Of a stretch of 27,719 nucleotides of DNA, positions 10,101-19,500 are shown piece after piece. Positions within the stretch are counted from its first letter, which is position 1. Every line of letters starts with the position of its first letter. Under the pieces are notes generated by a model. It saw nothing but the letters and a program-made list of their open reading frames with translations, did not search any database and was not told the DNA's origin. The stretch comes from Sphingobacteriales bacterium (GTDB lineage: Bacteria; Bacteroidota; Bacteroidia; Chitinophagales; UBA2359): NCBI GenBank assembly GCA_016718845.1, contig JADKCK010000093.1, positions 1 to 27,719 on the forward strand. Reading direction: 5' to 3'. A program made the position numbers and the translations under genes.

Positions 10101-12096
10101 GTGGGGGCAATGGAACTGCTATGCTTTGTAAACTAGGTCTGCCGCTAAAATCGTATACGGTTTGTGAGGCTACAACTATATCATCGGTAGCGGGTGTTGG
10201 TTCGGGACCTGTTGCGATGACATTTGTTACCGATATAGGGCTACCTGGTGTTTGGGTTAATTGGCTTTGGGTTTGCACGCTTTGTAGTAAGTTGTTGGCA
10301 TAAGTTATTTGCTCGCCAATGCGTACTTGTTCGTTTCGGTCGGTGTTGCCTTCGGCAAAGGTACGGCTATATATCCAGTTTTTGTCGTTATCAAATTGGT
10401 CTATATCGAAGCAATAGGAAGTAATTCCTTCAGAGTCTGGTATATTTTGTGATGCTGAAACTTGATCTATCTTTATTGTTGGAAACTCATTTGCTGCTTG
10501 AGTTACCGTAAAAGTATTTCCATTTGAATACAATTCCTGTAAATTAGTCCACAAATTAGCATCGCTCCAAATACCCCAGTTGTCATCATTGCCTGTGCCA
10601 TTTGGCTGCAAATTACCAATGGGGCGCACTCGCCAAAAGTAAGGTCCATTACCTTCGGTAAGGGTAAGTTTTAAAGATTGATGTGACGATTGAGTTTCAA
10701 TAGTTAATGCTTTGGTCCAATCTACGTTGCCTATGTTAAAAGTGTGTTCGGAAGAAGGATTGGGTCCTACATTAGACAGGTTTTTAGGTATCAATTTAAG
10801 CAATTGAAATTCGTAATTGGGTATTACACAATTAGCAGACACAGGTGTCCATAAAAAAGTAGCTTCTACTTCTTTCTGGTTAATTTTCTTAAATTCAGGA
10901 CTTGCAAGTGTTACTGTGCTTTGCCTTACATCATATTTTAAATCGTATTTGTAATTAAAGTTCAGGTTAATACAGTCATCTGCTAATGCTAAAAAATCAG
11001 TGGCTGCTCCGTCATTTATGCCATCTTCGCAAGTTGTTTGGGTAGCTAAAGAAAAACAATAGCTTTTTACTTTAATAAATATCCTTCCAATGTTTTCTAT
11101 GTTATTTATACCATACGTATTGTTTTTTAGTGAAACAGAAAGTTGTTGTTTAGGGTTATTTGGACTAACATTAAATGTAAACGGAATGGTTGCTAATAAA
11201 TCTGTGGCAAGTAAACCTGTCATATTTTCAGTATTAGCATTATAAAGCAACAGTTCGGCATCTAAAAATAAATTAAAATCGGTTCCACTGCCAAACATAT
11301 AATCTTTATCTGTGGTGCTGATTGGACATCTAATATCTAGCGTTGCATTTATATTTAATACCTTTTTTTCAGCAATATTACACTGGCAATATTTAGTCAC
11401 TAAGCCACTTAGAATTTTTGAAGTTCCTTGTTGTGCGTTATACAAAACATCATGGTTATAATTTTCATCAATATCATAAATAGCTACACATTCGGCTGCT
11501 CGAAGTTGTAGGCTATTACTAGACAAAGGACAACCACCTTCTTGTTCGTATGCCTTTGATTTTAATTTCAAATAATATATTTTATTTACATCACCAGACG
11601 AGGCGTTAAAGTCCACATATACACTAGCTTGGTGAGGGTCGGTTTTTATAGTGGCAATGGAACTGTCGGGACCTGATATTTTCCATTCGTACCAATTAGC
11701 ACCAGGTACATTAAAGGTATAAGCTCGTTGGGCAATCCCCCTTATGGCAGTTTCACCTTCTATTACCGATTTTAGCTCTGGGTTGCCGCTATAAAGCATT
11801 ATGGTGTTTTGGTTTTCTCCACCGCAGGTATTTCTAGTAACAACAGTAAGCATTCCTCTTTCAAATTTTTCACTAAATTTTATAGTTAAATTTGGGGTGT
11901 TTGTTACAACTCGCACTTCTCCTGTTTGGTTATCGGTGGCTCCTAATGGCATAATCCATTCGTATTCAACAACACCTAATTCGGGAGTTATGGTATAGTT
12001 GAATGTTCCGTAATTACAAACGCTAGTAGGTCCATTTATGACTGGTGGATTGGGAATTTTTTTAACCAAAATAGCATTGTTATAGGTAGATTGCAA
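4108..12096 (-). CDS. Main body of the giant PKD / YD-repeat / RHS protein (2662 aa open frame)
   Basis: The frame is open well beyond its apparent first codon (TTG, 12096), up to about 12361, so the true N-terminus is the fragment at 12698-12351. Visible order: PKD-like Ig domains (NGPTSVCNYGTFNYT onward, residues 1-200); fibronectin-like segments (about 400-560); a DUF6443-like region (WIYSRTFAEGNTDRNEQVRI, then YDFSGRPSLQSIAVP, about 580-800); a long Asn/Thr-rich region with CxxC pairs and a D-rich insert (about 1250-1290); and YD repeats from YYYDRAGNLIKTVPPEG (about 1700) to LYVRDAQGNPMAMYK (about 2310). A propeller-like region with SPDGRFLATPN closes the frame. YD repeats in RHS and TcC proteins wind into a hollow shell that encloses the toxin tip. 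The protein is probably exported by its N-terminal signal peptide. It ends prematurely by a frameshift at about 4132. Confidence 0.88.
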   Translation of the reverse strand: MQSTYNNAILVKKIPNPPVINGPTSVCNYGTFNYTITPELGVVEYEWIMPLGATDNQTGEVRVVTNTPNLTIKFSEKFERGMLTVVTRNTCGGENQNTIMLYSGNPELKSVIEGETAIRGIAQRAYTFNVPGANWYEWKISGPDSSIATIKTDPHQASVYVDFNASSGDVNKIYYLKLKSKAYEQEGGCPLSSNSLQLRAAECVAIYDIDENYNHDVLYNAQQGTSKILSGLVTKYCQCNIAEKKVLNINATLDIRCPISTTDKDYMFGSGTDFNLFLDAELLLYNANTENMTGLLATDLLATIPFTFNVSPNNPKQQLSVSLKNNTYGINNIENIGRIFIKVKSYCFSLATQTTCEDGINDGAATDFLALADDCINLNFNYKYDLKYDVRQSTVTLASPEFKKINQKEVEATFLWTPVSANCVIPNYEFQLLKLIPKNLSNVGPNPSSEHTFNIGNVDWTKALTIETQSSHQSLKLTLTEGNGPYFWRVRPIGNLQPNGTGNDDNWGIWSDANLWTNLQELYSNGNTFTVTQAANEFPTIKIDQVSASQNIPDSEGITSYCFDIDQFDNDKNWIYSRTFAEGNTDRNEQVRIGEQITYANNLLQSVQTQSQLTQTPGSPISVTNVIATGPEPTPATDDIVVASQTVYDFSGRPSLQSIAVPLPPLTTTNTLGYRTDVLPINYSASNFDAVGALTPVSSGKIREYFDTTIDPQIPSTEGLPFSRTLYYNDGTNRVKEQGGIGTQFQVGGTHSIKTNYAAASEDELIRLFGDEAPGWTTVYKVTETDPNGVSTINFIDLSGKTIATCVAGNNVATGALQPIDGNVTTQFFNTQTITQNTGNGSGSPIVSSTTITTTQADTPLTIAYNIDLNSFSNTCMKWCATCQYQLQIVITNPDGTTMTEPNGIVIPIQFLPKNDCANNDAKYDKTVSVTLPTIGTYTITKYLVPVGANPNSTPTYPNGSAALTAGTIVPITELAQQLNNQVQNGLNNIVVGTVGELTNSPQLGTTAYLSTIIPNQNGGQITVGNLISYLNDIALGNLNDTNNPNPPQGTGAIDPTAGIDLFYRMLDRFRATTLYATITAPTATNQFYTVTALPITGNTTPACLSLTIPVINCPPDPCTAITTWRTTYPVTSLNSILANPFLQYFANYWTLEQRNTIPALPGAPTADETAVMAQLQGIVNNINTGTATPFPLFYYTVNTNFNVSITQLNTMLFNMTAPNNGYNCTELWECWQASVINYASMYLAMKAINGETGNDGSIDIEDIDVNGSTDIDTDGDENPDTPLDNNDIGNAAGTSSAADDITADPDFETGMPALSTTFDFFKNFFDCVGYYPNTVSQAAPDVTNIGTMLYLPASTSTNYQNAIISCLQGAYLSVVNPTSSTSINSLNDYNDIIANLTTVTFSNADFTLPTGANPPTTQEALAEIRHNFYECYAQLPSNYDGSFGSILVPAPYACPAINITAGQNITLTELATLLQTATYLPPLTTNPNCTYPPEFFNSIIEQANGNLDYMNCTSTPLINTHLEALTNFFTDMCNASNDYNTVNYYINHITEYQVDIQFALLSQSLGNPCHGSPNTWTSNTPEFGFFKLTESCCSPNGPINSNTFDHLYYVNVNGTYGTNCQLGQYCLTFTKLPISPQPNPYTCDNLAAQDILSNIQQQIEIISTQQAQLLTQNYNTQCTLPANINDVVTLTYPLTQQQYTLYYYDRAGNLIKTVPPEGVAPLQALTDANVQNRQVSPQHSMVTDYQYNNLGQVLRQHTPDGGTTKFWRNLVGLVRFSQNDKQATNVNGITPSPKYSYTKYDKLARVIEVGQVAAGSIPSGTLDVTGYLAASATNAAINGTETGSFPIAGREQIVRTFYTTPFTDITLPEGRTQRFLQNRVSYTYFAETEQLLSASIDNIKQRHYTIYSYDVHGNVEWLCQYIAVPNANLTSTVLFTPKFIDYQYDLLSGKVLQVAYNKGQPDQYFHRYTYDAQNRLTTTETSKDGLLWDKDATYTYYPHGPLRRTEIGDDHLQGLDYTYTAQGWLKAFNSPMLTENPTTTPPTDPYKDGNLTDLTAPRARMFPPDTYGMQLHYFNGDFINGSSSASSIEQIDAATTNLNSLYNGNIAAWTERGIQPTFTAPATSIELDQTLQYRYQYDLLNRIKQNTTYSLSGTTYALLPNSPYNTTYSFDRNGNVKSLTRNANTAQIDNFTYTYPAATIGDETRTNRLNTLTDSGSGTGNDNFIGTTNYTYDAIGNVTSESNATMGNTQMSWTPYGKISTVSHTGANATTLPFLRFAYDAAQNRIRQDETIGGITTSTLYVRDAQGNPMAMYKQTPLATSTITQLTEQPIYGSSRLGIQNSNLTVQGFTQSNGANLAPPNPPTYLPETTHLLFGLVPKLFKYGPNYLPHEMLGFMNTPNPVFKPFPTTEVTSTVSYPTNSQSNIGLAENTDGSIGVANVLGTNNTIVGISSNETTKYITSTSSYDTYSQNTGVPLPTSIPNTYLVFTIKDAKLYYFTVNPSSSIATPPTPTLVPNITANNYDQTLSVVADYQDANSPKIYVFLRQQMAAAGAAATAIPQLVIGTTAQNAPLSYQTQMVRITITPNAIGGINSGGVTSTNIGSLFPSYQAPAYKYLNTQSEIQVSPDGRFLATPNVIGKVIIGDLYLTMNEIRVVQYSRYP

Positions 12097-12350
12097 TTCG
12101 CAATTGTTTCCTACAATAGTCGTTAAACTTACCTGGGCAGTTCCAATATCTCCCCATGTAATAGCTGCCCAAGATTTCCCATCTTCGGTATAAGTTATTA
12201 TGTCGGTTTTTTCTGCGGCTGCTCCCGTTACTTTCCAAACGTAATCTTTATCCGATCCTTCTATTATATTAGCGCTAAAAAGGCTCGTTTGCCCTATACA
12301 ATAGCTTGTTTCTTCTACTACAATTTGCGGACTATTATACGTTTGTCCAC

Positions 12351-12698
12351 TCAGAGTATCACCTGTTCATTACCATTTGTATCAATAGTTCGGGCTATTA
12401 CTTGGGGAGCTTGATTTAAAATACAATCCCATAATACAGCTATTCCGCTACCCACATTAGTTGTTGTGCAGGTTTGCGTGCTGTCAGTTTCCGAGCAATT
12501 TAAATCTGCTAAGTTAAGTATTTTGCCGTTTATTATTTCCCACTTAACACTATCTAGGTTTTCTAATTGCCCGTCTAACAAAATTTTTGAATAACCACCT
12601 TGTACTGGAATGGCAGGGTCGATTGTAAGAGTTACTTGTGCATGTAAATAATTTGCGAATAAGCAGCATATAGATACGATGATGATGATATTTTTCAT
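12351..12698 (-). CDS. N-terminal signal-peptide fragment of the giant RHS protein
   Basis: The best start is the ATG at 12698 (MKNIIIIVSICCLFANYLHA), which gives a textbook Sec signal peptide ending in HAQ. A longer frame from 12737 would add 13 charged residues before it and is less likely. After the signal comes an Ig/PKD-like stretch (VTLTIDPAIPVQGGYSKILL). The frame ends at TGA 12351-12353 after NGNEQVIL. In the alternative frame the protein continues without interruption (DTLSGQTYNSPQIVVEE and onward) into the 2662-codon frame, and one missing base near 12361-12366 explains the break. The upstream neighbour on the same strand (12816-13535) ends 117 nt before this start, so a separate promoter is possible, but I see no clear one. 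Confidence 0.8.
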   Translation of the reverse strand: MKNIIIIVSICCLFANYLHAQVTLTIDPAIPVQGGYSKILLDGQLENLDSVKWEIINGKILNLADLNCSETDSTQTCTTTNVGSGIAVLWDCILNQAPQVIARTIDTNGNEQVIL

Positions 12699-12815
12699 AG
12701 CTTTTAGTTTTCTTTGAGTGTATTTAGCGTGAAACAATATTTATTGATGAAACAATGTTTGTGTAAATAAAGTGTTTTTGGTAAAAATAAAAAGATATAT
12801 GTTATTATAGACTAA

Positions 12816-13535
12816 TTATTTTCTATAGTCTGTAAGTTCATAACTTTTGTAAGCAGGCAATAAACGGTTATTGGCATCGAATACCATGCGCAAAGGCGGT
12901 GTTTTAAAAATATCGCCTTTATAGGCATAATCTACCACATTAAAGCGCACAATGGTTTGTTTAAGCAAACTTTGAGTATCGTAATCAAGTATAATTTCGT
13001 AAAATTCTTGTTTTGCCGAATTTATATGATAAGTTATCTTTGTAACATGCGACCGTTGACTAAGCTTTGCGCTAGGCTTTAATACTATTTCTTGATACGA
13101 TTTACCTTGTATGCTTACTTGTTTGCAGTTTGTTACTTGACAATGATTTAAAATAGAATCTTGTGTTGCCATAAAATTTTCTATTTTATTTAGCGATTCT
13201 TTGCTTTTTCCTTTAAAAATAAAGATAGTTTTACTTTCGGGAACAATAGTAACGGCTACTTCGCTGTTTTGGTAAATATTTGCACTATTACTTTTTATGT
13301 ACGAAATATTTTCGCCTGCATAAAAATCTGTTTTTTCTGTTACTGTTTTATTGCTGCTATTGTCTTTAACATATTGCACCAATGTGTAGTTTAAGTGCAT
13401 ATATTGTTGTTTCGCAAGCCGATTTTTGAGGGCAAATTGGTCGTACAGTTCCATTAAGCTTGCTTTGCAGTTGTTGTTTTGTGCCCTAAGGTTTAAACAA
13501 CAACTACAAAGAAGCAAGTAAGCAATAAATTTCAT
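12816..13535 (-). CDS. Small exported protein, possibly LolA-like fold, between the two giant RHS-locus proteins
   Basis: The 239-residue product starts MKFIAYLLLCSCCLNLRAQ, a signal peptide with probable cleavage at AQ, so it should be periplasmic or exported. The body contains alternating beta-strand-like segments such as MHLNYTLVQYVKD, VTKITYHINSAKQEFYEI and LKQTIVRFNVVDYAYKG. This resembles the half-barrel pattern of LolA/LolB-type carrier proteins, but I cannot assign a family from motifs alone. The start lies 3 nt after the stop of the 2161-residue protein, so the two are almost certainly co-transcribed and probably translationally coupled. Its place between two giant secreted proteins suggests a dedicated periplasmic chaperone or carrier for one of them. 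That role is inference. Confidence 0.8.
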   Translation of the reverse strand: MKFIAYLLLCSCCLNLRAQNNNCKASLMELYDQFALKNRLAKQQYMHLNYTLVQYVKDNSSNKTVTEKTDFYAGENISYIKSNSANIYQNSEVAVTIVPESKTIFIFKGKSKESLNKIENFMATQDSILNHCQVTNCKQVSIQGKSYQEIVLKPSAKLSQRSHVTKITYHINSAKQEFYEIILDYDTQSLLKQTIVRFNVVDYAYKGDIFKTPPLRMVFDANNRLLPAYKSYELTDYRK

Positions 13536-13538
13536 TGT

Positions 13539-16500
13539 TTATGGAGTTTTGGGTTTATTAGGTACGTTGTATTGATTTTCTTGTACTGTTTTTTTACCGC
13601 GTTCGGTTTCAATAATTTTGCGCACCAATTGTCCTTTTTCGTTGTATTGGTAGTAGGTGCCAAAGTGTTGATCATCGAAAGAAGCCAGCAACTGTTGTGT
13701 TTTGGTGTCGTATACGTAGCAGTTCATTTGGGCATCTATGGGTTGAATGCGTACATCGTCTATTGTAAATTGAGTACAATCTACATTACATGTCTCTGAC
13801 ACCTGCAATGCTATTTGAGCAGAAAGTCCAGTAGTACTAGTTGTTATTATTCTTTCAAAAAGATGCCAATCGCCAGATGTAGCTAAATAAGTAATTTTTC
13901 CATCACCTTGTCCCAAATTAACTCTTAATTTACAGATAATACTTGCAATCTCATCTGTGCTATTATTTGAACAGCTACTTTTCGCCCAAAATTTCACAGA
14001 AAATGGGCGAGCAGCTACCGCTGCATCCAATGAAAAATTAGAGCTTGCAACATCTATTGCCAATGATTGGTATGGAGTTGTATTAGGTTTATTACCTATC
14101 ATATATCCATAGTACCCTGAATGACCAAGCGGAAATTCATTCTTAACAAAACATTCATCTTCAACATAAACCTGATTAGTAGAAGATGGTGTAACTTGAT
14201 TACAAGTACTGCCGATATTATAAGCATTCTCAAAACTCTCGAAATACACCGAGTTATACTCTGCATTTTGTGCTGTTAGGTAGGGTAGTGTTTTGTTGTA
14301 GCCGTATTTAGCGCAGCTTTTTATGCCCAAAATATTGCTTTCTTCGAGTGGGTCGCCGTGGGGCGAATATTTGGTTATTAGGTTGGTACGTAACCACCTG
14401 CCTGTGCTACCTTGTAACAGACCTGTTGATCCAGGGTTTCGCCAATTAAACACATCTAAGGTGTAGCAACCTGCTTCGTAGTTTTTGTCGGTGCTATTGG
14501 TGGAGATTGGGTATGGATTAGTATATGTCTCGTTGTAGGTGGAATAATCTGGCAAAGTAGGATTTACGTTAGTATAGGTATTTTTTAGACTTAATGTACT
14601 GGCATTTTTAGCTTCGTAGGCATAGGTACTATGTACGCGCCATTTTCCTCGTTTATTTTGTTCGTAAATGTTATCGCTTGTATATGAGCAAGGGTTATTT
14701 AATGCAGCATAAGGCGGGTAAAATTCGTATGGTTCATTATAATTCCAAGAAGTAGTAGCTAAATTATTAGCTCCTCCTGAATTATCGCTATATACTACAG
14801 CACTTGATGCTACTACATTGGTAGGTGTATAGGAGGGTGTAGGTGATGGAGATGGCAAGGTTGGGTTAAAATAAGTAGAAGCAGGTAATGTCCAATCTGA
14901 AGATACTGCTGCGGGCGGGGCAGTGTAAGTGCCATCGCCTGCCAATGTACCTATATTATAGGCAGTAAAACTACCAGCCATAGCCGACAACTGATTAGTG
15001 TTGCCACTACGTATTACCTCTATGTTAGTAATAGTGCCACTAGGTAAATTTAAAATGTATTTGTTTTTTACTATAGTTACGCTAGTAGTATTTACGGTAG
15101 TTACAGTAGCCGAGTAGTTAGTACTTCCATTAGTCAACACAATTATATCTCCTTTAGAAAAATAGTGGTGATAATTTGTTATACTTGGTGTTGTTATGGT
15201 TAGTGTAGTACCAGAAATACTACCTTGGGTAAATTTCATTCTTGCTGTTTTGGCTTTTTGGCTCATATTGGCATACTGCATCGAGGCAGGGAAGTTGTAA
15301 TTAACATAGCCTCTGTCGGTAAACGGAACAATTGATTCGTCAATAGTTGGTGTAGAGGCAAGGTTAGTTTTATCATGGTAAGGATAAGTTATTGTGACAA
15401 TAGGTTCGCCTGTTTCGCGATTAAACAATTTGTTTTCGGTAGTACTTGTTAAACCATTTGCAGTACTTTCTATTTTTTTAATTACCGCTGGGTAGTGTAT
15501 TACTTTTGTGGTAGCATGTGTTTTTAGAACCGCATCGTTTAAAGTAACTTCTGGGGCTAAACAACCAAATGGAATAGGAATAAGTGATCCTAAAAAGGCA
15601 TCAAAATCAACCTCTACTCCATAACTATGAAAATTATCTTTAACGGTTTTGCCTTCCATTGTCACATCAATTTCTTGACCTAAAGGCATTGACTCGGCAG
15701 ATTGATACAATTTTCCATTCCAAGACGCCGAGGTGAAAAAAGTAGGGTCACGTGGGTCTATTAGGCTTTGTTTGGTTATCGTTGGTAGATTTTCGCCCGG
15801 TTCAAAATAGGTATACTCGGTTCTGGTGCTTGCTGTTAATGGGTGTGTTGGTGGTGGTATTGGTGGTATTGATGCTGATTTGTCACAAGGTAAGGCATTT
15901 AACAAATCATTGTCGGTGCTAAATATACTATAATCACCCAAATAAGATGTTACAGATTTAGCCTGTCCATGCATCTCGTTTATACTAAATTTAAAACCTT
16001 GTGTTGCACTGCGAATGTTTTTGATTATATTTATAGCTATTCCGTATATAGGTATATACGTAAGCGATTTGTCCATTTTTGTTGCATCGTATTGAAATGG
16101 ATAATCTTTAGCTGTATTAAATTCGTTAATAGAGAATCCAGGGTTTGTGCTGCCACTGTGTATGTTTTTAACTATTACCTGCGAGTAACCAACAGACGGA
16201 GATGGCAATAAACTTTCGCCTAATGGTCCTTCGGTTAGCTCTTTATCTGCACCAGATAAAGTTTTATTAAGCCAGGTTTGTTTTAATCTAGGAATAAAAT
16301 CTACTAAAATATTTTCTTCTCTGGCAGCAGATGGTTCGTTAGTAGCTACTCCACTACTTATTAGTTTTTTTACTCCTGTACTACAATCTGCTGTTTTATA
16401 TATGTATTCATTACCAAACACACTTTTTGGTCCAGTATCGCCCGAATTATAGCTTAACAAGCGTTTTACGCGCACTCCACCGCCTTTTTTATTGCGTATT

Positions 16501-19500
16501 GGAATACGGAGATAGGATTGCGTAACAAAAACATCTTTATATTTTCTATTAAGTACTTGTTGTGCATCTCCCAAATTGTTGGCTATATCTTGTACTGCCG
16601 CTACTGGATCATCCTGTTCATCTAGTGATAATTCATCTTCTATACAATCCGTATCACTTACTTTATGGTTGGCTTCTGCCTTTAGGTAATAATTACACAT
16701 TTTTTTCATTGGTAGTTCATCACCTGTCCCATCAAATACAATGCTTAGAGTACTAAGATTTGCACTTACACTTTGAACTTTAGCATAACCATCTATATAT
16801 TCGTTTAAATTACACATTAACGGATTATCGGAATTATCTCCATCAAAAAGTTGAAATAAGAATTTGAAATACATTCTTTTACCTGTAGATACATACTCCT
16901 TATTTATCATGTCTTTTATATCCTCAGCAGTATTATTAGCATCTAAATCGGTACCGGTATTCAATGTTATTGTAGTCTTTTCAGCATTGGGATTACCCTC
17001 TGCTAGACTACTTACTGAAACCATAGCATGAGCCCATTTATCTTGTACATAACTATAGTCGTCTTGCTCGTATTGCACTAATATTTGCCCCCCTGATGGC
17101 AAGGTTATTTGCTTTAGTTGCCATGCTGCGGGGTCAAATGTAGTAAGGGGTTTTTGGTCCACCCATGGCTGCATGTTTGTTTGTCTGGTTTCTCCATCGG
17201 CACGATAATTTTGCCACGAGTCTAAAGCTGTGGTAGTATAAGTTGGATTTTGTTCGATTCCAGTAGTATTTCCATAGTTACCAAAACTATAAGTTGGATT
17301 TATACTTGAAAAAACAGCACCATTGTTTGGATAGTTATATGCAAATTCGTAAGGGCTAATAGTTGTAGTAGGTATGTTTTTGTATTCAAACCAAACTTTT
17401 TTGAGTGTTAATTTGCCACCACTCCCTGTACTATTGGGTAATCCTGTACACAAAGAATTATCGTAAGCAAAATTAACACTTTTTATGGGTTCAAACATTT
17501 TTTCGTTTCCCGCTGTTAAGGTGGCTAAAACTTGTCCAGAGAATATGGATGTTATACTATTACTAAGTAGGGCGTTCAATTTAGTTGAATGTGACCAATC
17601 ATGTGTATTTTTTTTGGCAAACAGGGTTACTTTGTCAAGTTTGTATAGAGTTTGTGTACCGCTACACTCATCATCAGCAGCAGCAGCGACACAAGCTCCT
17701 TTTCCATCTTCTCTTTCACTTAAATCAAAAACAGCTACGTGGGTTTTGGTTTCAATGTACCTTAAATAATACACTTCTTTTTCTCCCCAATTAGCTCCTG
17801 CCATATCATCGTTAGGGTTGTGTATACTGTTTTTGTCGTACAAAAAACCATTATATGGTGTTCTCCAGTTGTACCAACCAGCTTCAGTTTCGCCATAACC
17901 ATACGCTTTATCGTATACAAAACGTGTGTAACCGCCAAAATCATCATCAGTAGGACCATCGTTGGTTCTGTCTTGGTAATCGGGGGTAGTAATGGCTGTT
18001 AATAAATAATTTGTAGCATAAGGTGCGGCTGTAGCTTGCCCAATTTGGGTTTCAGGGGTTTCATTTTCGTTGCCAGTCAATGTAAGACCATCATCTGTGC
18101 TATAAGCTGTGCTTTGTTCTGAGTCTCCGTATATTGTAGCTCCATTTGTTGAGTAATATGGATCTATTGCAGATGCATTGTAAGCTATATTTACTTCGTT
18201 ACGAGCAAATACAGGTAAACCATAAGTATATGTCATACCATCTTTATTTGTGGTAGAAAACTCTCTTATTTGATTATTCGTAGGTTTACTACTAGTAGGG
18301 TCAGCATTGGTAATATTTGACAAATAGCTACTTATTGCATAATCTTTGCCATATAAATAAGGATTAACACTTCCTATAGATGTGCTACCCTCTGCAAAGG
18401 TATTATAATCAATAAAAGAGGAACGTTTAACGCGTTTGTTGTTATCGCTTAATGTTGAGGAATTGATACCATAGCGTTCTCCTATGGCTGCGATATTGTT
18501 AATAAAAGAATTTAAATAACTTTCTGTGGAAAAATTTGGATTAGATTCTACTGCTGATGCTGCTGGTGTTAGTGTTGGTGCCTTGCAAAAAACACCATCT
18601 GCCATATCACTATCAAATCTAAAAAAATAAGGTTCTCTTCCATCTGCATTTTCGCTTGGCGTATTATTATTCCAAGGAATTGTGCCAACAACATCCCAAG
18701 TATCTGTTTTAAGTGTATGATCTCCTGATGCTAACGAAGCTCCAACACCAAACGAAACACCAGTAGTAAAATCTACCCCACCATTAAACAACAGCGTGGT
18801 ATTTATTATTTTTTCTGGTTTAAATGTCATACCCGAACGATTATAACATCGAAAGCCCCCCATTGTTCCTTCGCCTGTAACTATATAATTATCAGCATCG
18901 TTTATAGGAATGCCAATAAATGGTGTTTTATTGTCAAAAACAGCATCTCTATTTTCTACTCTGTAATCTTGTTGTGCATTCTCTTTTAGTACATCGTCTA
19001 CCATACTGTTGGACGTATTCATGTAACCAAAAGCTTTGCCTTGGCTATTATTGGATATTTGTTTATTGTACGCTCCACTCAAACCTGCTGTGAACCCCAA
19101 AGGCAAACCTGCTGGAGTAGATAATAATGAGGCTTCTATGCTTACTCTAAAACCTGAATATCTATTAGTGCCTTTTGGAAAGGCACGCTCTATATTTAAA
19201 TCATGTAATCCATAGCCACTAGCAAAAGATGATGGACCTCCCGTAGAAGCTGAATTTTTTAAAAAATCGGTACTTTTGTTAAGTGCCTCCATTTTTTCAT
19301 CTTTTGCTGCTTTTGCTTTCTTTGCTGCTTTTTTTTGCTCCTCTTTCTTTTTTAGACTCATAGTAGCGAAACTCAAAAGAGCCATAGGACTTACATCTAA
19401 TCTAAAAGGATAATCGCCACTGTTATTTATATTATATCCTAAACTTATAGTTCCGCCACCTATGTTTGCTCCAATATCTACATTCCATCTGTATCCTTTG

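Larger units (their letters stand above)
769..12698 (-). pseudogene. Reconstructed giant PKD-YD-RHS polymorphic toxin gene, broken by an IS and two frameshifts
   Basis: Three lines of sequence evidence show that the open frames at 12698-12351, 12096-4108, 4133-3915 and 2107-769 are one ancestral gene. First, the frame upstream of 12096 stays open to about 12361, where one missing base joins it to the signal-peptide fragment. Second, removing one T near 4132 joins LTMNEIRV to YNIAVTPNVYIG. Third, deleting the IS plus one TAGA copy joins EEVNSN to LFSSVFPLSS in frame. The coding length without the IS is 10,116 nt, exactly 3372 codons, and the two one-base shifts compensate. Order of parts: signal peptide, PKD-like domains, DUF6443-like region, a long low-similarity stretch, YD repeats, an embedded propeller-like region, RHS core, ART-type tip. 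In this genome copy the gene is split. Sequencing error could explain the one-base shifts but not the IS. Confidence 0.85.

Noticed and set aside
12699..12737. Upstream ATG for the giant RHS protein
   Set aside because: It would place 13 charged residues before a clear signal peptide; the ATG at 12698 gives a normal signal sequence.
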